NCBI GenBank assembly: GCA_025201705.1
Contig: MU616582.1
Span: 1-64,000 of the forward strand
Length of the DNA: 64,000 nucleotides
Origin: Dissophora ornata
Lineage: Eukaryota; Mortierellomycota; Mortierellomycetes; Mortierellales; Mortierellaceae
Direction: 5' to 3'
Shown: in pieces, positions 1 through 13,300 of the stretch
How positions within the stretch are numbered: the stretch's first letter is position 1
Layout of the letters: every line of letters starts with the position of its first letter
Position numbers and translations under genes: made by a program
Notes under the pieces: generated by a model
What the model was told of the DNA's origin: nothing
The model's input: the letters and a program-made list of their open reading frames with translations, nothing else
The model's database searches: none

Positions 1-1734
1 CACTCATTCGCACACGACGTACGCCCTTTCTTCTGTCTCTTTACATTCTTTCATTTCCAATCCTTTCTTGACATATCATATATGCTTCATGTCGACCCAT
101 GCCATCTTTGTCTTTGGGAGACTTGTGCTGTTGTGCCAGGTTGCAAGGGGATACTGGCGAAAATTAGAGTATGGTTCGTCGAAAGCATAAACAGTTGTGT
201 TATGATGCAATTCGCTGCAAGGTCGTGTAGATGGCATTAATGGACCTACGCGATATGACAACTATCAGTGCAGTTGTTGTTTGATGGAATCAGTGTCGTC
301 CATTGCCAGGTTCAGAGCCGATGTGTTTGTTTCTCTCAACAATAGATTTCTCCGTTACATTGGTCGCTTCCTGCAAGCGGGTCAGCTCTTATCCCTCTCG
401 CCATCTATGACTCCACATTCCAATGTACCCTTCCTTCAGCTCAAATCATGGCCATGGATACTGTCAGAATCTAATGGAAACAAGAAGCCATGTACATCAT
501 CAACTTAGATATCACGATCAACAGCAAGCAGAACTACGTGCAACTTACTATTGGATATGCGGTCAGTCTTCTTACCCAGCTAATCCACCGGGCTCTACCG
601 ATACAAGTAAGGACAGGGTTGGAATAGTGTCGTTGAATACACTGTCCAATTCATGATTTCCGCGATCGCATGTTGTACAGATGATGGTATATCCGATAGT
701 CATGCGACAACATTCCAGAGTCTGATACGCGCTCGAATAGGTTTCGACTACATCGATATTAAGCCGAGGCGACAACCTCGATACCCGAGCGTCGCGAGAT
801 CCAGCCTCAACTGTATTGTCCTCGCGGAATTAGTCTCGGCTGATGAGCCTCTGGTGACTGGCAGCTCGGTGACTTTTGCGCATCCGACTTGTATGCGTGG
901 AATAGTGTTAATGAGTACCAGGCAAAGCACGAGGAAAATAGCGTGCTAGGTTTCGGTGATACACTGTTGACGGCATAGAGATCCCAATGAACTCAACAGG
1001 GACAGGCTGCTCAGAGCCAGGAACGCCGGGTTGGGGTGTGGGCGCCTGCTCGGGGGAAAGCACGGCGGTCTCGAGAGACGAGGCTCCGAATGGAGGAGAC
1101 GGTGTGGAGGGTAAAGTGTGAGGGTTATTAGACGGCCATGTTAAGGTAAGTGGGGCGCGAAGAGTTGGGGTGGTCAGAGTGGGCTGAAGGGCGTGTTGGG
1201 AGGAAAAGAAATGGAATGGTGAGGAATGAGAAAGTGAATGGAGGAGCTGATTAAATAGGCGGGGTGGTTACACAGAGAACAGGGGTGTTTGGCATGTCCC
1301 TTGGCGGCCACCTCAGCGAGCCTCAGCTGTGACTCTGTAAGATGGCGTTGGTACTTCGGGTTTGATGGTTATGCGGGGCCGTGTCCACTGAATTAGAGCA
1401 CAAGGGTCTCGGTCGCTCCAGATAGACTTGATAGTGAGGTCCGAAAGGTCGGAAACCCAGATCCTGGAGCTTGATCAGAGCCTTGTCGTTGCCCAACCGC
1501 CCTGTCAAAGCTCACACGTTCAAGCGCGTCTTGGGTCCGCGACCCTTAACAGTCGCAACGTGCGTGTGTTTGTTCGTGTTCGAGTCAAAGACGCGTTTGT
1601 ATGCATGCCCTCGACAGACACAAATCACTCTCCGCCCAGGTGTTCACCCTTTTTCACTTAATCGCCCATCATTCGACTTTTCAGCTCCTCCAACAACCTA
1701 CAATCATCCTCGGGAGAAACATTCATCTACGAAA
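1..1734. other. Upstream region without a supported gene
   Basis: Only short, unconvincing reading frames are present. Bases 1010-1260 are purine-rich on the plus strand and 1600-1730 are pyrimidine-rich, as in a fungal promoter and leader for the downstream APSES gene. I see no domain, repeat or RNA gene here. Confidence 0.6.
1591..1596. promoter_or_regulatory. MCB-like ACGCGT box upstream of the MBF gene
   Basis: A perfect MluI cell-cycle box (ACGCGT) lies 139 bp before the start codon of the APSES factor. This is the known DNA target of the Mbp1/Swi6-type complexes to which the encoded protein appears to belong. Autoregulation is an inference; one hexamer could occur by chance. Confidence 0.4.
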
Positions 1735-4229
1735 ATGTCAGCCAACATATACACGGCCGTGTACTCGGGCGTGCCTGTCTACGAGACAATGTGTCGAGGC
1801 ATTGCTGTCATGCGTCGCAAACAGGACTCGTACCTGAACGCAACCCAAATCCTTAAGGTCGCCGGTATCGAGAAGGGCAAGCGCACAAAAATCCTGGAGC
1901 GTGATGTCCTCATAGGCGAACATGAGAAGGTTCAAGGAGGCTATGGCAAATATCAGGGCACATGGTATGGAGCGACGTGGCCGCGAGCATCCTCTTTTTT
2001 TCTTTTTTTTCTTCCCTGCGACTGGGCGGGATGTGCTTACTCGTGCTTTTCCCTTCGTAAATGACAGGGTGCCATTTCAAAGGGGCAAAGATCTGGCAAA
2101 GGAATACAAGGTGGAGCCGATTTTACGACCACTATTCGACTACGATATCCACCAGGGCGAAGTCGATAACGTCACACCGACCAAGGAAATGGTCATGCCC
2201 CATAAATCAAAGGTCGCCGCTAAGGGTGTATCCGCCTCACCACGACGAAGTCCAGCTGCTAAACGAGCTAGGGGTTCATCCGCAAGGCCTAATGGATCGC
2301 TGGCCTTTGGAGGCAGCGCTGCACCGTCCATGACGCCCTCACCCCTTCATCCATCTTTCAATGCGTCCTCGCCCTCTATACCGCCTTCTCCGCAATGGCA
2401 TACGGACAACCAACCACCACTCAGGAAGCGGGCCAAAGCTAACTCGCCCTTGATGTCCCATGGAAGATCACAAGTCCACGTTCGCTATCCGTCCGAAAGC
2501 GGCGACATGATGATGGATTATGAACGTGGTGGATCTTCTCTACCGGATCCTGGTATGACTGCGATGGATCAGACCATGGAAGAACCTCTTGAGGGCATTG
2601 AGAAATACCGATCCATCCTGATGGCTATCTTCTTGAACGACGAAACTGAGGAAATCCCACCGCTTTTGACAGACCCAACGATCCCTCCGGATCTGGACAT
2701 TGATCTCGTGATTGACGATCAAGGTCATACAGCGCTCCACTGGGCAGCAGCACTGGCGAGGATACCGATTCTAGAGCTTCTGGTGCAGAAGCATGCCGAC
2801 ATCCGACGAGTCAACTACAACGGAGAATCAGCACTGGTGCGGGCGGTGCTCGTAACGAACAACTTTGACAAGCAATCATTCCCGCATCTGTTGAACCTGC
2901 TGCACAAGGCTATCTCGATCATTGATCGCAAAAACAGAACGTTGCTGCATCATATTGCTATGACGGCAGGGATGCGAGGTCGAAGTGCTTCCTCGCATTA
3001 CTACATGGAGTGCCTTTTGGAGTGGATCGCACGCAACGGGGGCGATTTTTCGTCGATTGTGGATATTCAGGATAAAAATGGGGATACGGCTTTGACGATT
3101 GCAGCACGAGTGGGAGATCGGTATTTGGCAAAGTTCTTGGTTGACGTGGGGGCGAATCGGGAGATCGAGAACAAGGTCGGCTTGAAGGCGGTGGATTTTG
3201 GCATTGATGATATTCCGGTAAGATATAGAGTTTGCTTCCTTTTTTTTGTCCGCACCTTGTTAGGAAGACCTAGTTCTGATTTGTATTGACATTCTTCCTC
3301 GCTGCTGTTGGCGGGAGTTTTTTTAGTCTGGGTCACCAGAGCAACCGTTTATGGCACGGAAGCATATCCAGGCGCCTACAGTAGATTCTTCCAAGGAAGG
3401 ACAACCTGCGAAGCGTGGCAAAGAGGTCGTGTCTGGTAAGCGCACTTTTCTTGAAAATTAATCTGGATGAAGGCGATTTCCACTTTTTATTTTTTGTTCT
3501 GACAATTTGAATATCTTTCATACATGTCGACGGATTGTAGTGGTGCAAAAGATGGTCGACGAGCTTGACGTCGAGTTCTCACAGGAGATCATGTCTAGGC
3601 AAAGCCAGCTTCAGGATACACAAATGCTCCTTCGACAGGCCACACGAGACTTGACGGAGACTCGAAAGACAATCCTTCAATGTCGCACCCAGGTTCAGCA
3701 GCTTGAGGAAGCCCACCAGAAGATTAAGAACTTGGAGCTATCACTTGAGGAGGAATCACAAAAGACGCGAGGCCTGAAGGGATATGCGAGCAAGCTGCGG
3801 AATAGCAGTAACGACGATATCGATCTGTTGTTCACTGTGCAGCAGCAGCAATTACAGCAATTACATCAGCAACAGCAACAAGCAGACGTGGTACGGGAGA
3901 GCATGGTCGAGCAAGATGTGAATCAGCTCCGATCTAGAGTTTATGCCTACCAAAAGAATGACGAGGAGTTGTCACGGGAGTTGGCCGAGACAAGAAGCAA
4001 GACGTCTGCGAACGAGCTGCTCTGTAGGAAGGTCATTGCAATCTGCTGTAAGATCCCGCTGGACAAGGTAGATGAGATGGTGGCACCTTTGACAGCTGCG
4101 GTGGAGAGCGATGGCGCTAGTCTGGATCTGACCCGCGTGGCAGCGTTCATGAGTCGGGTCAAGCAGCAGGAAGCCCAAGCGGCGTCTACAGCAGCAGCAG
4201 CTGTTGCTGCCACTGCTTCATTATCGTAG
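1735..4229 (+). CDS. MBF-type APSES/KilA-N transcription factor with ankyrin repeats
   Basis: Four exons, 1735-1964, 2068-3217, 3327-3435 and 3541-4229, give about 725 residues. The N-terminus (about residues 1-100) is an APSES/KilA-N DNA-binding domain with the conserved run [20 protein letters not shown] and then [12 protein letters not shown]; intron 1 splits the Trp codon of GTW. A Ser/Pro-rich linker follows, then ankyrin repeats (GHTALHWAA near 2721-2750 and [20 protein letters not shown] near 3076-3135). A Gln-rich coiled coil fills the C-terminus (exon 4). This is the architecture of Mbp1/Swi4/Res proteins, which drive G1/S transcription at MCB/SCB sites with a Swi6-type partner. The start is the first ATG of the conserved domain, after a pyrimidine-rich leader. 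Which of Mbp1, Swi4 or Res2 it matches best cannot be decided by eye. Confidence 0.93.
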
Positions 4230-4356
4230 GATTTTTGTTACCTCGCTTCTCATTTTCTTCAGATGTATTTTCAAATGTAAAAAGATCATTCTTCTTTATT
4301 GTTACAATTTATACATCCAATGTAGTGGGCCTATTTTTGTCTCATTGTTCTTTTCT

Positions 4357-7300
4357 TTACAGCCACTGCAACCACGTGCAATCCATCTGTGCATACTTGA
4401 GCGGGTTGGACGCCTGGGAGATCAAGTCCAGGATAGTCTGGTTGGCAGGAATGTTGGTCCCGCGTCCCTTCTCGCGCTCGGGTTTGCATGACAACAATGA
4501 TGTGCGTTTCAGGACCTGCTCGACCGTCATCGTCACTTTCTCGCCCAGGTTCTGCTCGTTCAACTGTTTGCTGCCCGCCGTGAACCAGCTCACGAGCTCG
4601 TCGCGGATAAAGATACCCAGGTATTGATCAAACTCAAACTCAGGTTCTGTCAGGCAACGGGCAATCGACATCAGTGCGCTCGTGAAGACACCTTCGACAC
4701 CCGTCGGCGTGATAAAGTGCTGAATGTTGGGTGTGAACCGGAACGGTACTGGCTCCGAGTTCGTAAACGTTGTTGTCTGCGGCGAGAATACTAAAAAAAA
4801 AAAAAAAAAAAAAAAAAAGGCAAGCAGGGGCGTCAGCATTCTTTCTTCAATAAACTTTTTCTTCAATAAACTTAATCTCATTTCTATGTTATTGTTTCGT
4901 ACCTGGAAGCATGTCGGAGGTCCAGACATTTCCGGTCTGCAATGAAATGAACCATTTTGTGGGGAAGCGGTGTCCAATACTCATGATATACGTCAAAAAC
5001 GTGACCGAGGCCATCTGCGTTGTAAACTGCCTTCGGATCATCCACAGATCCGTGTACGACTTCATGTTGCGCGTCATAAAATCGGTTAGGATCGTCTCTG
5101 GGATCATCTTCGATGCAATTTCGTCTGCAATCTCCATCTTCAAGTTCAGCATGTCCGCCTGCTTCTTGATGTCCATGCCCGCCTTCACCTTCGCAGTATA
5201 GTACATGATCGGGTCGTCCTTGTGGATGCCAATTAGGTTGCAGTGCTCTTCAAAGATGCCATGAAGCGATGCATACGAAGGATCATCCTGGAGGATTCGG
5301 ATCTGCGGCGCCAACGGAATGATGAGTGGGAGATGGAAGAACAAGTTGCGTTTCCTGCTTTCTTTCTTGCGCTCCAAAATTCTGTGAAACAATGCGAAAA
5401 ATTAGCGTCATTGCCACCAAAAATTCCATAATGTTCACGATGATCGCAGCCAAGGTTGGACTTACCCGTTTAGAATTCTGAAGAGCTGCATGACACGCTC
5501 CTCTCGTCGACCTTGTCTTGATGCTGGCTGTTGCACAATGAACGGGTGCACACTTCCATCGTGACCGCGGATTGTTAATCGTCGGCTACAGTTCATTGGG
5601 CCTCGCAAAAGCTCTACCTCAGACTCAAAGCGATCAATCCTGACAAAGTCATTGCTATTGTCCTTCAACAGCAGATACTGGCCCGGAACTTCAACATCGT
5701 CGAATTTCTGGTGTTGGAACTCAGCCAAGTAGTGGCTCCAGTTCTCCAATTGCTGCCGTCTGGGTTTGCTGTCCAGGATATCCTCAAATTTGTCTCTCCA
5801 GCGCTGGAGTCTAGTCACAAACTGGCTAAGAGTCGGCTTGTTTGCGATAAAATCATGTACAAAGGCAGCCTTGACTTGAGGTTGGAACAGGTTCTCTGAA
5901 AATCGAGTCAAGTTTGCCTCTGTAACCGCTGAGAGTTGCTCGCTATCGTTATTGAGGATCAGTCTCTGGAACAATTGCTGATAGTCCAGGCAAATTAAAA
6001 GTATCGATTGGTTAGCATTTTCTCATGGGTCGCAGAACGTAGCCCAAAGCAATTTGAGATATGACAGATGGCGGTTACCTGGAAACTATCCGTCAAAAGC
6101 GCGACAATAAGGCGGTACATGTCTTCCTCGGGCGAGGGTTTCAGGCGCTGCTGAATTTGATCCACCATAGACTCCATTGAAAGCGCCAGCAGTGGGAATG
6201 CGGTCTTAAGAATGTTCATGATATCGTCAACATGCTCCCAGGGTTTGCGGATTTGTGAAACACCCGCAGGATTGAGAGCTACACCGGGGAACCGAGCAGT
6301 AATCTGATTGAGCCCAGCCTGGGCCTGGGCATGTGCCTGCGCTTGCACTTGTACATTTGCTTGTGCCTGAGCCTGGATCTGCACCTGACTTTGGATCTGT
6401 AACTGTGCTTGTGCCTGTGCCTGTGCCTGCGCCTGCGCTTGTGCGGGATTCGTTTGTGCTTGTTGGATCAGCGCTTGCAAATTGGCCTGTGCATGGCTAA
6501 GAGCCTGGGTATGCAACTGAAGCTGGGTCTGAGCCGTGGCCAGGTGTTGCGCCGTAGCCTGTACCTGTGCTTGCGCCTGCAGTAGCAGATGCTGTGCTTG
6601 GACTTGCTGTTGTTGCTGCTGCTGCAGAGCTTGCTGCTGCTGCTGTTGTTGCTGCTGAGCCTGCTGCTGCTGTTGTTGTTGCTGTTGCGCTTGTGGTGCT
6701 TGCTGTGCGTTTGCCGTCTGCTGCGCTTGAGGTGTCTGCTGAGCCTGCTGTGCTGGCGGCTGCTGCTGTGTCTGTTGGTTCGACGAAGCATTAGGAGTTC
6801 CGGGCTGTGGTGATTGAGGGCCATTGGCAGTGTTGGCTGCAGGAGTCGCAGCTGCAGGGGTCGCAGCAGCAGATGGGCTGGACTCAGCCACAGAGGCTGG
6901 TTGGGCAGTGGGGGTTGATGCTGTAGCAGCGGTCTGTGTAGTCACAGGGGTAACAACTGTTGAGGCTACTGGGGTTGTTGGTGTAGCTGGGGTGTTGGCA
7001 TTTGAGCCTGCGCCAGTCTGATTTACGGTTTGCTGGCTCTGGTTGTTCTGTGTCGCCTGCTGGTCCTTGGGCGTTTGCTGATTCTGCTGACCCTGCTGGG
7101 CTTGTTGCGCTTGCTGCTGCGCCTGCTGCGCCTGCTGTCCCTTCCTAAGGGACGTGTACTCTTCTTTAAGGGTACGCAGAGAAAAGTGTAAGGCCTGTAC
7201 AGAATATGAGAAAGTGTCGTAATGACCATGTTAATATCCATCGATGAGAATAAGCCGATGCAAGCAATATAAGCATACCTGTGGATACGTCTTGGCAATC

Positions 7301-10300
7301 TTCATCAGGATGGTGCGAGCATGCTTGGCCTCCTTCAAATGGGTCAGCGAGAGGAGCAATTGGGGAATAAAAGTGATCCAGTACCAGACGGGGACCTCGC
7401 CCTTGAATGCCTCAAACGCACGATACACTGTGCCTTGGCTGTCGTCCTGTGTCATGAGCCATTGGATGCGTACAAGGTACTTTCTCGACTTCGAGCTCTT
7501 GTAGATACCTGCCGCTTGAAGATAGCAGCTCACTGCATGACTAGCCAGCGTGATCTCCTTTGGCTTCTCCTTGAACTGCTGATCGTTATAGTTACCCCAG
7601 GCAGCCCACGCCTTGGCCAGACCCAGATCAATCTGTACCGCATTCACAAACGCCATGTTGGCGTCCTCGTGCAGCGATAACTTGGCGAGGAACATACCCT
7701 TCATCGTGAAGAACTCCGCCTTCTGATTAGGACTGAAGTACATCAAATTAGTGTTGTTGATCACCTCCAAGCCCGTTGTCAGCTCTGCCTCGTTCTGGAA
7801 GTGGCATTTGGCTTGCTCACGAAGCTTCAAAAAAGCCTCCTGAATCTCAATGTTGGGGAGCGTGTAGATCTTGGTGAGCTGGTTGATGCACACTTCCGCG
7901 AGCTGATGTTTCCTAGCGACATGAGCGAACCTGTTGATGATCCAGGCAGTCTCATGGTAGCCTCGATATGCGAACGAGTTCGAGTTGGATCCTCCCGTTC
8001 CTGGGGTAACCGATGGTAGCTGATGTATTAATGGCAGATATGTTTTGTTGATTGCTGAGAAGATGTGCTGGCGCCAAGCAACAAGATCACTCCAAACATT
8101 TATATCATCCCAAGTGTTAGGCAGCCGCTCCCTCCACGTCTGCAGCGTGCTCTTCAGGTCTTGCGACTTGCTCTCAAGATTGAGTGCGGTGGTACTTGCT
8201 AGACTCTGGTAGATCTGGTTAGCCTCTGTGAGTTCTACGAACTGCTGGAAGACCTGCAGCAGTGGGACGTGGGTCTGGGAGACAACTTCTGGTAGGGTGT
8301 GCCACTTCCACAGCGACAGTTGGACACCCTCATCACATAGCTTGGCAAACTCGGCTGTGTTGGCCTCCGTTGACTGAGCATGAGGCTGATTGACCTTGAT
8401 AAGAGCCAAGAATGATTCAAAGACCCGTCGGCGTGGTGTAGGTGCTTCAGTTATCGAGTAAACAAGCTGCTCCATCATCTCGCGCTCTGCAGTCCAGTCC
8501 GAGAGTCTCCAGTTGGACTCTAGCAATAGCTCGGTGTTGTTCTCATGCTTGGCAAGATCAGCCAGGATGTCCCAGCTCTGTAGCTTTTGCGTGCAGGTAA
8601 TCCAGTGGTCCTCCCAAAGCGAGTATTCGGATTCTGTAAAGTTTAAGGCGCCGGTCCTGGCCTTGTTGACAGCGCTCTCGTACATGATCTGAGCCTGCTG
8701 CCACATTCCGTTCTGCTCGTATGAGATAGCCGCGTTCGTCTCCGAATACAGACAGCGACGTCTCCATAGGCCACAGAACATGTCCTCCTCGCCCAAAGTC
8801 ATGTAGAGATCCGCGAGCGCGTCCATAGTGCTGTTTCGAAGCTTCTCTTCGTCTTTGATCCCGCCAGAATCACTGGGTTTTCCATCCGGAATCGAATTCT
8901 GGAGCAAGTGAGTGGCAGTGTGCCAGGCGCAGAATCTCTTTCCTAGATACTTGACCAGGTGAGGAGGAAGCCTAATAGCGGGGGCACATCGCGAAATGCC
9001 CTCCAGCAAGGCTTGAATGACATTAGGACGCGCGTCCTGCTGCTTGCTGTGATATTCCTTTGCTAGCAGAGGGATGAGGATTTTTGTGAGCTCCTGCTTT
9101 TCCTTGGTCGAGGTCGCTGACCAATACAGAGGGAAGAGATCTGTCCAAAGGCGATGCGTAACATTGACGTCCAGGTGCTGAAGTTGCTTGAGAGAGAGAA
9201 TAATATCGTTGGTATTCAGCTGGTTAATCTGCGACAGGAACTCGCGATGCTTAGCAAGAAAGGCAGACAGCTCCGGTGCGTCGGCGACTTCAGCCTCATC
9301 CTTCGTCTCGGCATACGCAACCCCGACTCGCTGAAGCGGCTTTGTCTGAAGACCATCTGAAGAAAGCGACAGAACACGAGGTTTGATGACAACTCCGAAG
9401 AGGATATCGAGTGCCTGCTGTAGCCAGCATTGACCTCCGAGATATTCCCACGACTGTCCCCCAATAACGTACGTTAGGCGAGTGTAAAGCGAACGGCCGA
9501 TACTTCTATCAAAAATCTCTGCAAATTGATTTCGAAGACGCGGGCTGTCGCTTCTCGTGCCCATCAAAAATGCTTGCTCCAGTCGAACAGTAAGCTCTGA
9601 TCGAGCAAAGCTTGGATCGTTATAAATGGTAACCACGAGCTCCAAAAAGTCCTCGACCAACTTCTTATCACCTCGAGTTTCCAGGCACATCATCTTGACC
9701 ATCAAGCTTGCCTTCTCCTTAATTGTTGGGAATGTCTCCGTCTTTCCTGTGACCCATTCCGTCGCCATGTCGAGAATTGCGCGGGACAGTTCAACATCAG
9801 TCGACTTCTCGATCAGCTGGATCAATGAAGTAAGGTACCAGCGTCTTTGATCACCAAGATGAGAGATTCTCAACTTGAGCAGACGCAAAGCTGTAATAAG
9901 GAGGTTGCTTGGGGAGTCTGAGCCAGTGGTCTGATTGGTGCCTGCTGCTGCAGGCGAGATGTGATCTTTTGTGAGCTTGCTTACAACTTTCATCACTCCA
10001 GGAACGAACGCGTCAATGGCGTCCTGCCGATACTGGCTCGACGACTGGATCAGAGTTAGAACAGAGTAGAGGTTCGTCAGGTTTAGAAGTCCATCGTTGA
10101 TAATGGTATCCACAGCTGCAATGAACGACTGGACATCCGACGAGAGCGTCACTGCTGCCGCTGCTGATGCCGAGATATGCTTGTAGATAAGGTCCATGAT
10201 AGGCTGGAGATTTGTCACAATGCGAGGATTGTCGGAGAGCAAACACTTGTCCAATAAGCGGTATAGTTGAGTGATATGGCTCAAGAACCAAGGGCCAGAC

Positions 10301-13300
10301 TTATTCTCAAGCAACACCAAGAGGACCTCCAATGAATTGCAGGCAACCACTTGGTTCACATCTGTAAGTTCCGCTGGCAAAAGCGTCCGCTCAAGGAACT
10401 GAAGCTTGACGTTCACTTCGGGCCAGAACTCGGGACTCAGGAACTCCCGAAGCAGTTCCACTGCACGATACGGCAAGCCCTTCTTAGGAAGCGGCTCTGG
10501 GAATGCACACGCGAATCGGACGAGAAAACTGATGACGTTCTCACGCAGACCCAAGTTTGGCGTGTACGACGTTGTGGCGGAGGTCGTAGCCGCGGTGGAG
10601 ACAGCCGCGGGTGCGGTTGCTGTCTCACTATTTGAAGGTGGATCCACCTCCATAGCACTCTTGGCCTCTGCAATGCGACGGCGCTCCCATTTGAGAATCA
10701 GTTCGGCGAGGTTAATGGTCAGAGTCCTACTGTCCATGCCGGAGTTTTGGACAAGACCCAATTTGGACAAAGTTGTGACGATCTGCGGGAGGAAGTGTTC
10801 TCGGCTCTCGTAAAAGAGGTCGGGATGACGGACGAGCAACTGGTAAACATTCATCAGCTGCGATCCGCTGTGACCATCCTCTACAAGGACTCGTTGCGTC
10901 CAACGCGCCCACGTCGGGTTCCTGGGAGAGTCGGCAGTCATCACGATTCTCTTTGGCAACACCGGTGCAACAATATCCAAGGCCTGCTTTACTAAAGCCT
11001 TCGCTTCCGATTGGTGAGCCCTGAGAAGCGCAACATAAATCTGGATGATGATCTTACTGGGGGTGTCGTAGGCGGCAATGAATCGAGCGATTAGGACGTA
11101 TGCAGCTTGCTTTCCGGTGATATCGTCCAGCTTGAGGTAATTCCAGCCAAAAATAATAATATCCTTCCTAGCATCAGCAATGAGATCTGACGCGAACTGC
11201 AAGATGAGTGACGTCATCTGGAGAAGCTCAATCCTCAGCGCATCATCCGATACATCGTCTGGGTTCTCGCTCATCAGTGGCTGCCAGATCTTGGAGTGAA
11301 TCTCAGTAATCATGGCGTGATCAATAACGGCAAGGTAGTCAGAAGGACCGCGTGTGAACGCGACTAGTAGCATGGGATTGACGATGACGCGGAGAGATTG
11401 CATCTTGACGCTTTGAGAGACCTCTCTATCCTGGAACATGACGAGGAGGTGCTCAAGGATGGCACGCTTTCTCGCAGCGGGCGCCTTCATGGCGATCTCT
11501 TCAATGTAGAACATCTTGAGAAAGCTGAAGTCGATCACTGTCTCCTGAGTAAAGATGCTGACCATCTCGAAAATGACCTCGATATCGTCCTGGTTGTGCT
11601 TGAGGTACAGAATAAAGGCTTCTATCAAGTACTGCGATTCACGCAGTCTCGCCAACGACAGAGAGTCCTCATTTTGAAGGCGCTCTAATCGACCAGGTGC
11701 ACGCCACATTGTCAAAAGTGCATCCAGTACGGGTCGATTGGTGGGGATGAAATCCGGATTGAACTTGGAAATGGCTCGAGTGATTGTCAGCCCGTGGAAC
11801 TGGACAGCAGGATCGGCGTCAGCAAACGTCTTCTTTATCAGCTTGTCTGGATTGCGAACGATCTCCGCTCGCAGTGGGGCCGCGAATTCTGTTGACAACA
11901 GATCGACAAACAATCGGCTGTGTCGCTCTTTCGTCAAGCGGTCCAGGAAGTAGTCCACAGCTTCGTCGCTGTATCGGTTCAGGAACTTGAGGAGCGAATG
12001 TCTGAAAGGGCTAGACATGGCGCGGCGTAAATGACTCTCCATCTCGAGGACGACCGTCACCAGTTCATCCAAAAAGATGTTGGCTGCCTGCGGTAGCAAG
12101 CAAAACACGTTCAGAATGCCGACGATGATTCTGATCTCTTGGTTCTCACTCAAGGGTTTGCCCGCACATTCTTGCAACATAGTTGGCTCGGCCCACTGTC
12201 GCAGGTGATCCAAGAGCTTCTTTCCTATCTCGACCTTGAAATAGTTTGTCAATAGCTCCAGCAACCGCGCCAACCCCTCAAGGCCAGCGACAGTCAAGCG
12301 CTTGTAATCGGACAGATTCATCAGGATCGGTCGGAGGCCAGCTTGTAGGAGATCGCGAGGCAGCTTGTGCTGCTGTGCTAGAACTTGCTTCAAGCCCTTA
12401 TTTGCGACCTCAACTACTTCAGAAGATTTGCTGTACAACGACTTGAAGAATACAGAGATGATGCGCTGTCTCGTGGTGCTCTGCTTGGGAGAGCAAAAGT
12501 CATTGCAGGCCATGGCCGCTGAGAGTAACTTAATGCAGACGATCCGCAAATTGATGAGCGATGATGCGTTCTTGTACTGCGATGTCCTCGGAACTAAAGC
12601 TTGATCTTCAGCATCCGCAAGAGCGAGGGCCTCATGCAGCAACCTGACAAGTTCGTCGTTAAACTCCAGGAAGGGCGGACGCAGTGACAGGCAGAAAGTG
12701 ATGGCATCAATGTGGCCAATTTGCATGGCGAACGGAAGCGCACGCAATGGTTTTGCAAAGATAGGCGACAAGAGTCGATCGCGCACTGGTGCCAGTAGTT
12801 CCGTCACATCATTCCCAGTAAGATCAGCGAGTAATTGGAAAGACGACTGGATGGTCTCTCGCACTGAACTGTTTGAGTTTGAAAGTTCCGAGATCAAGAG
12901 TCCGATCAAGCTATTGAACTTGGCCTGTCGATCTGCCGACTCCACGTTCTCTTCAGGGCGGTTGCAGACCTTGAGGACATGTGACAATGTCTGTGTGGCA
13001 TCCTCCACGTTTCCGGTTGCCAACTCCGGCGACATGTCCTTGAGGATGTAGAGCAATGCCTTGACAAACTCGAGCTCGTGATCTAGCATCCACTTTGCAC
13101 CCATGTCCAACTGTGAGCACATAATGGAGATACCAAAGCAACCGCCGCTCTTACGGTACCACTCTTGCTTGTAGCAACTCGAAGAAAATCTTGTTGCGAA
13201 TAAATGGAAAACTGGCAACTGGAAGAGCACCTCCTTGCTCGATGTGATCGTAGTACATGTCTCGTGCAGTAGCTGCAATGAAGACTCGGCCAATTTCCTT

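Noticed and set aside
6567..7021. Plus-strand Leu- or Ala-rich frames
   Set aside because: Antisense translations of the TRA1 CAG/GCx repeat tract.
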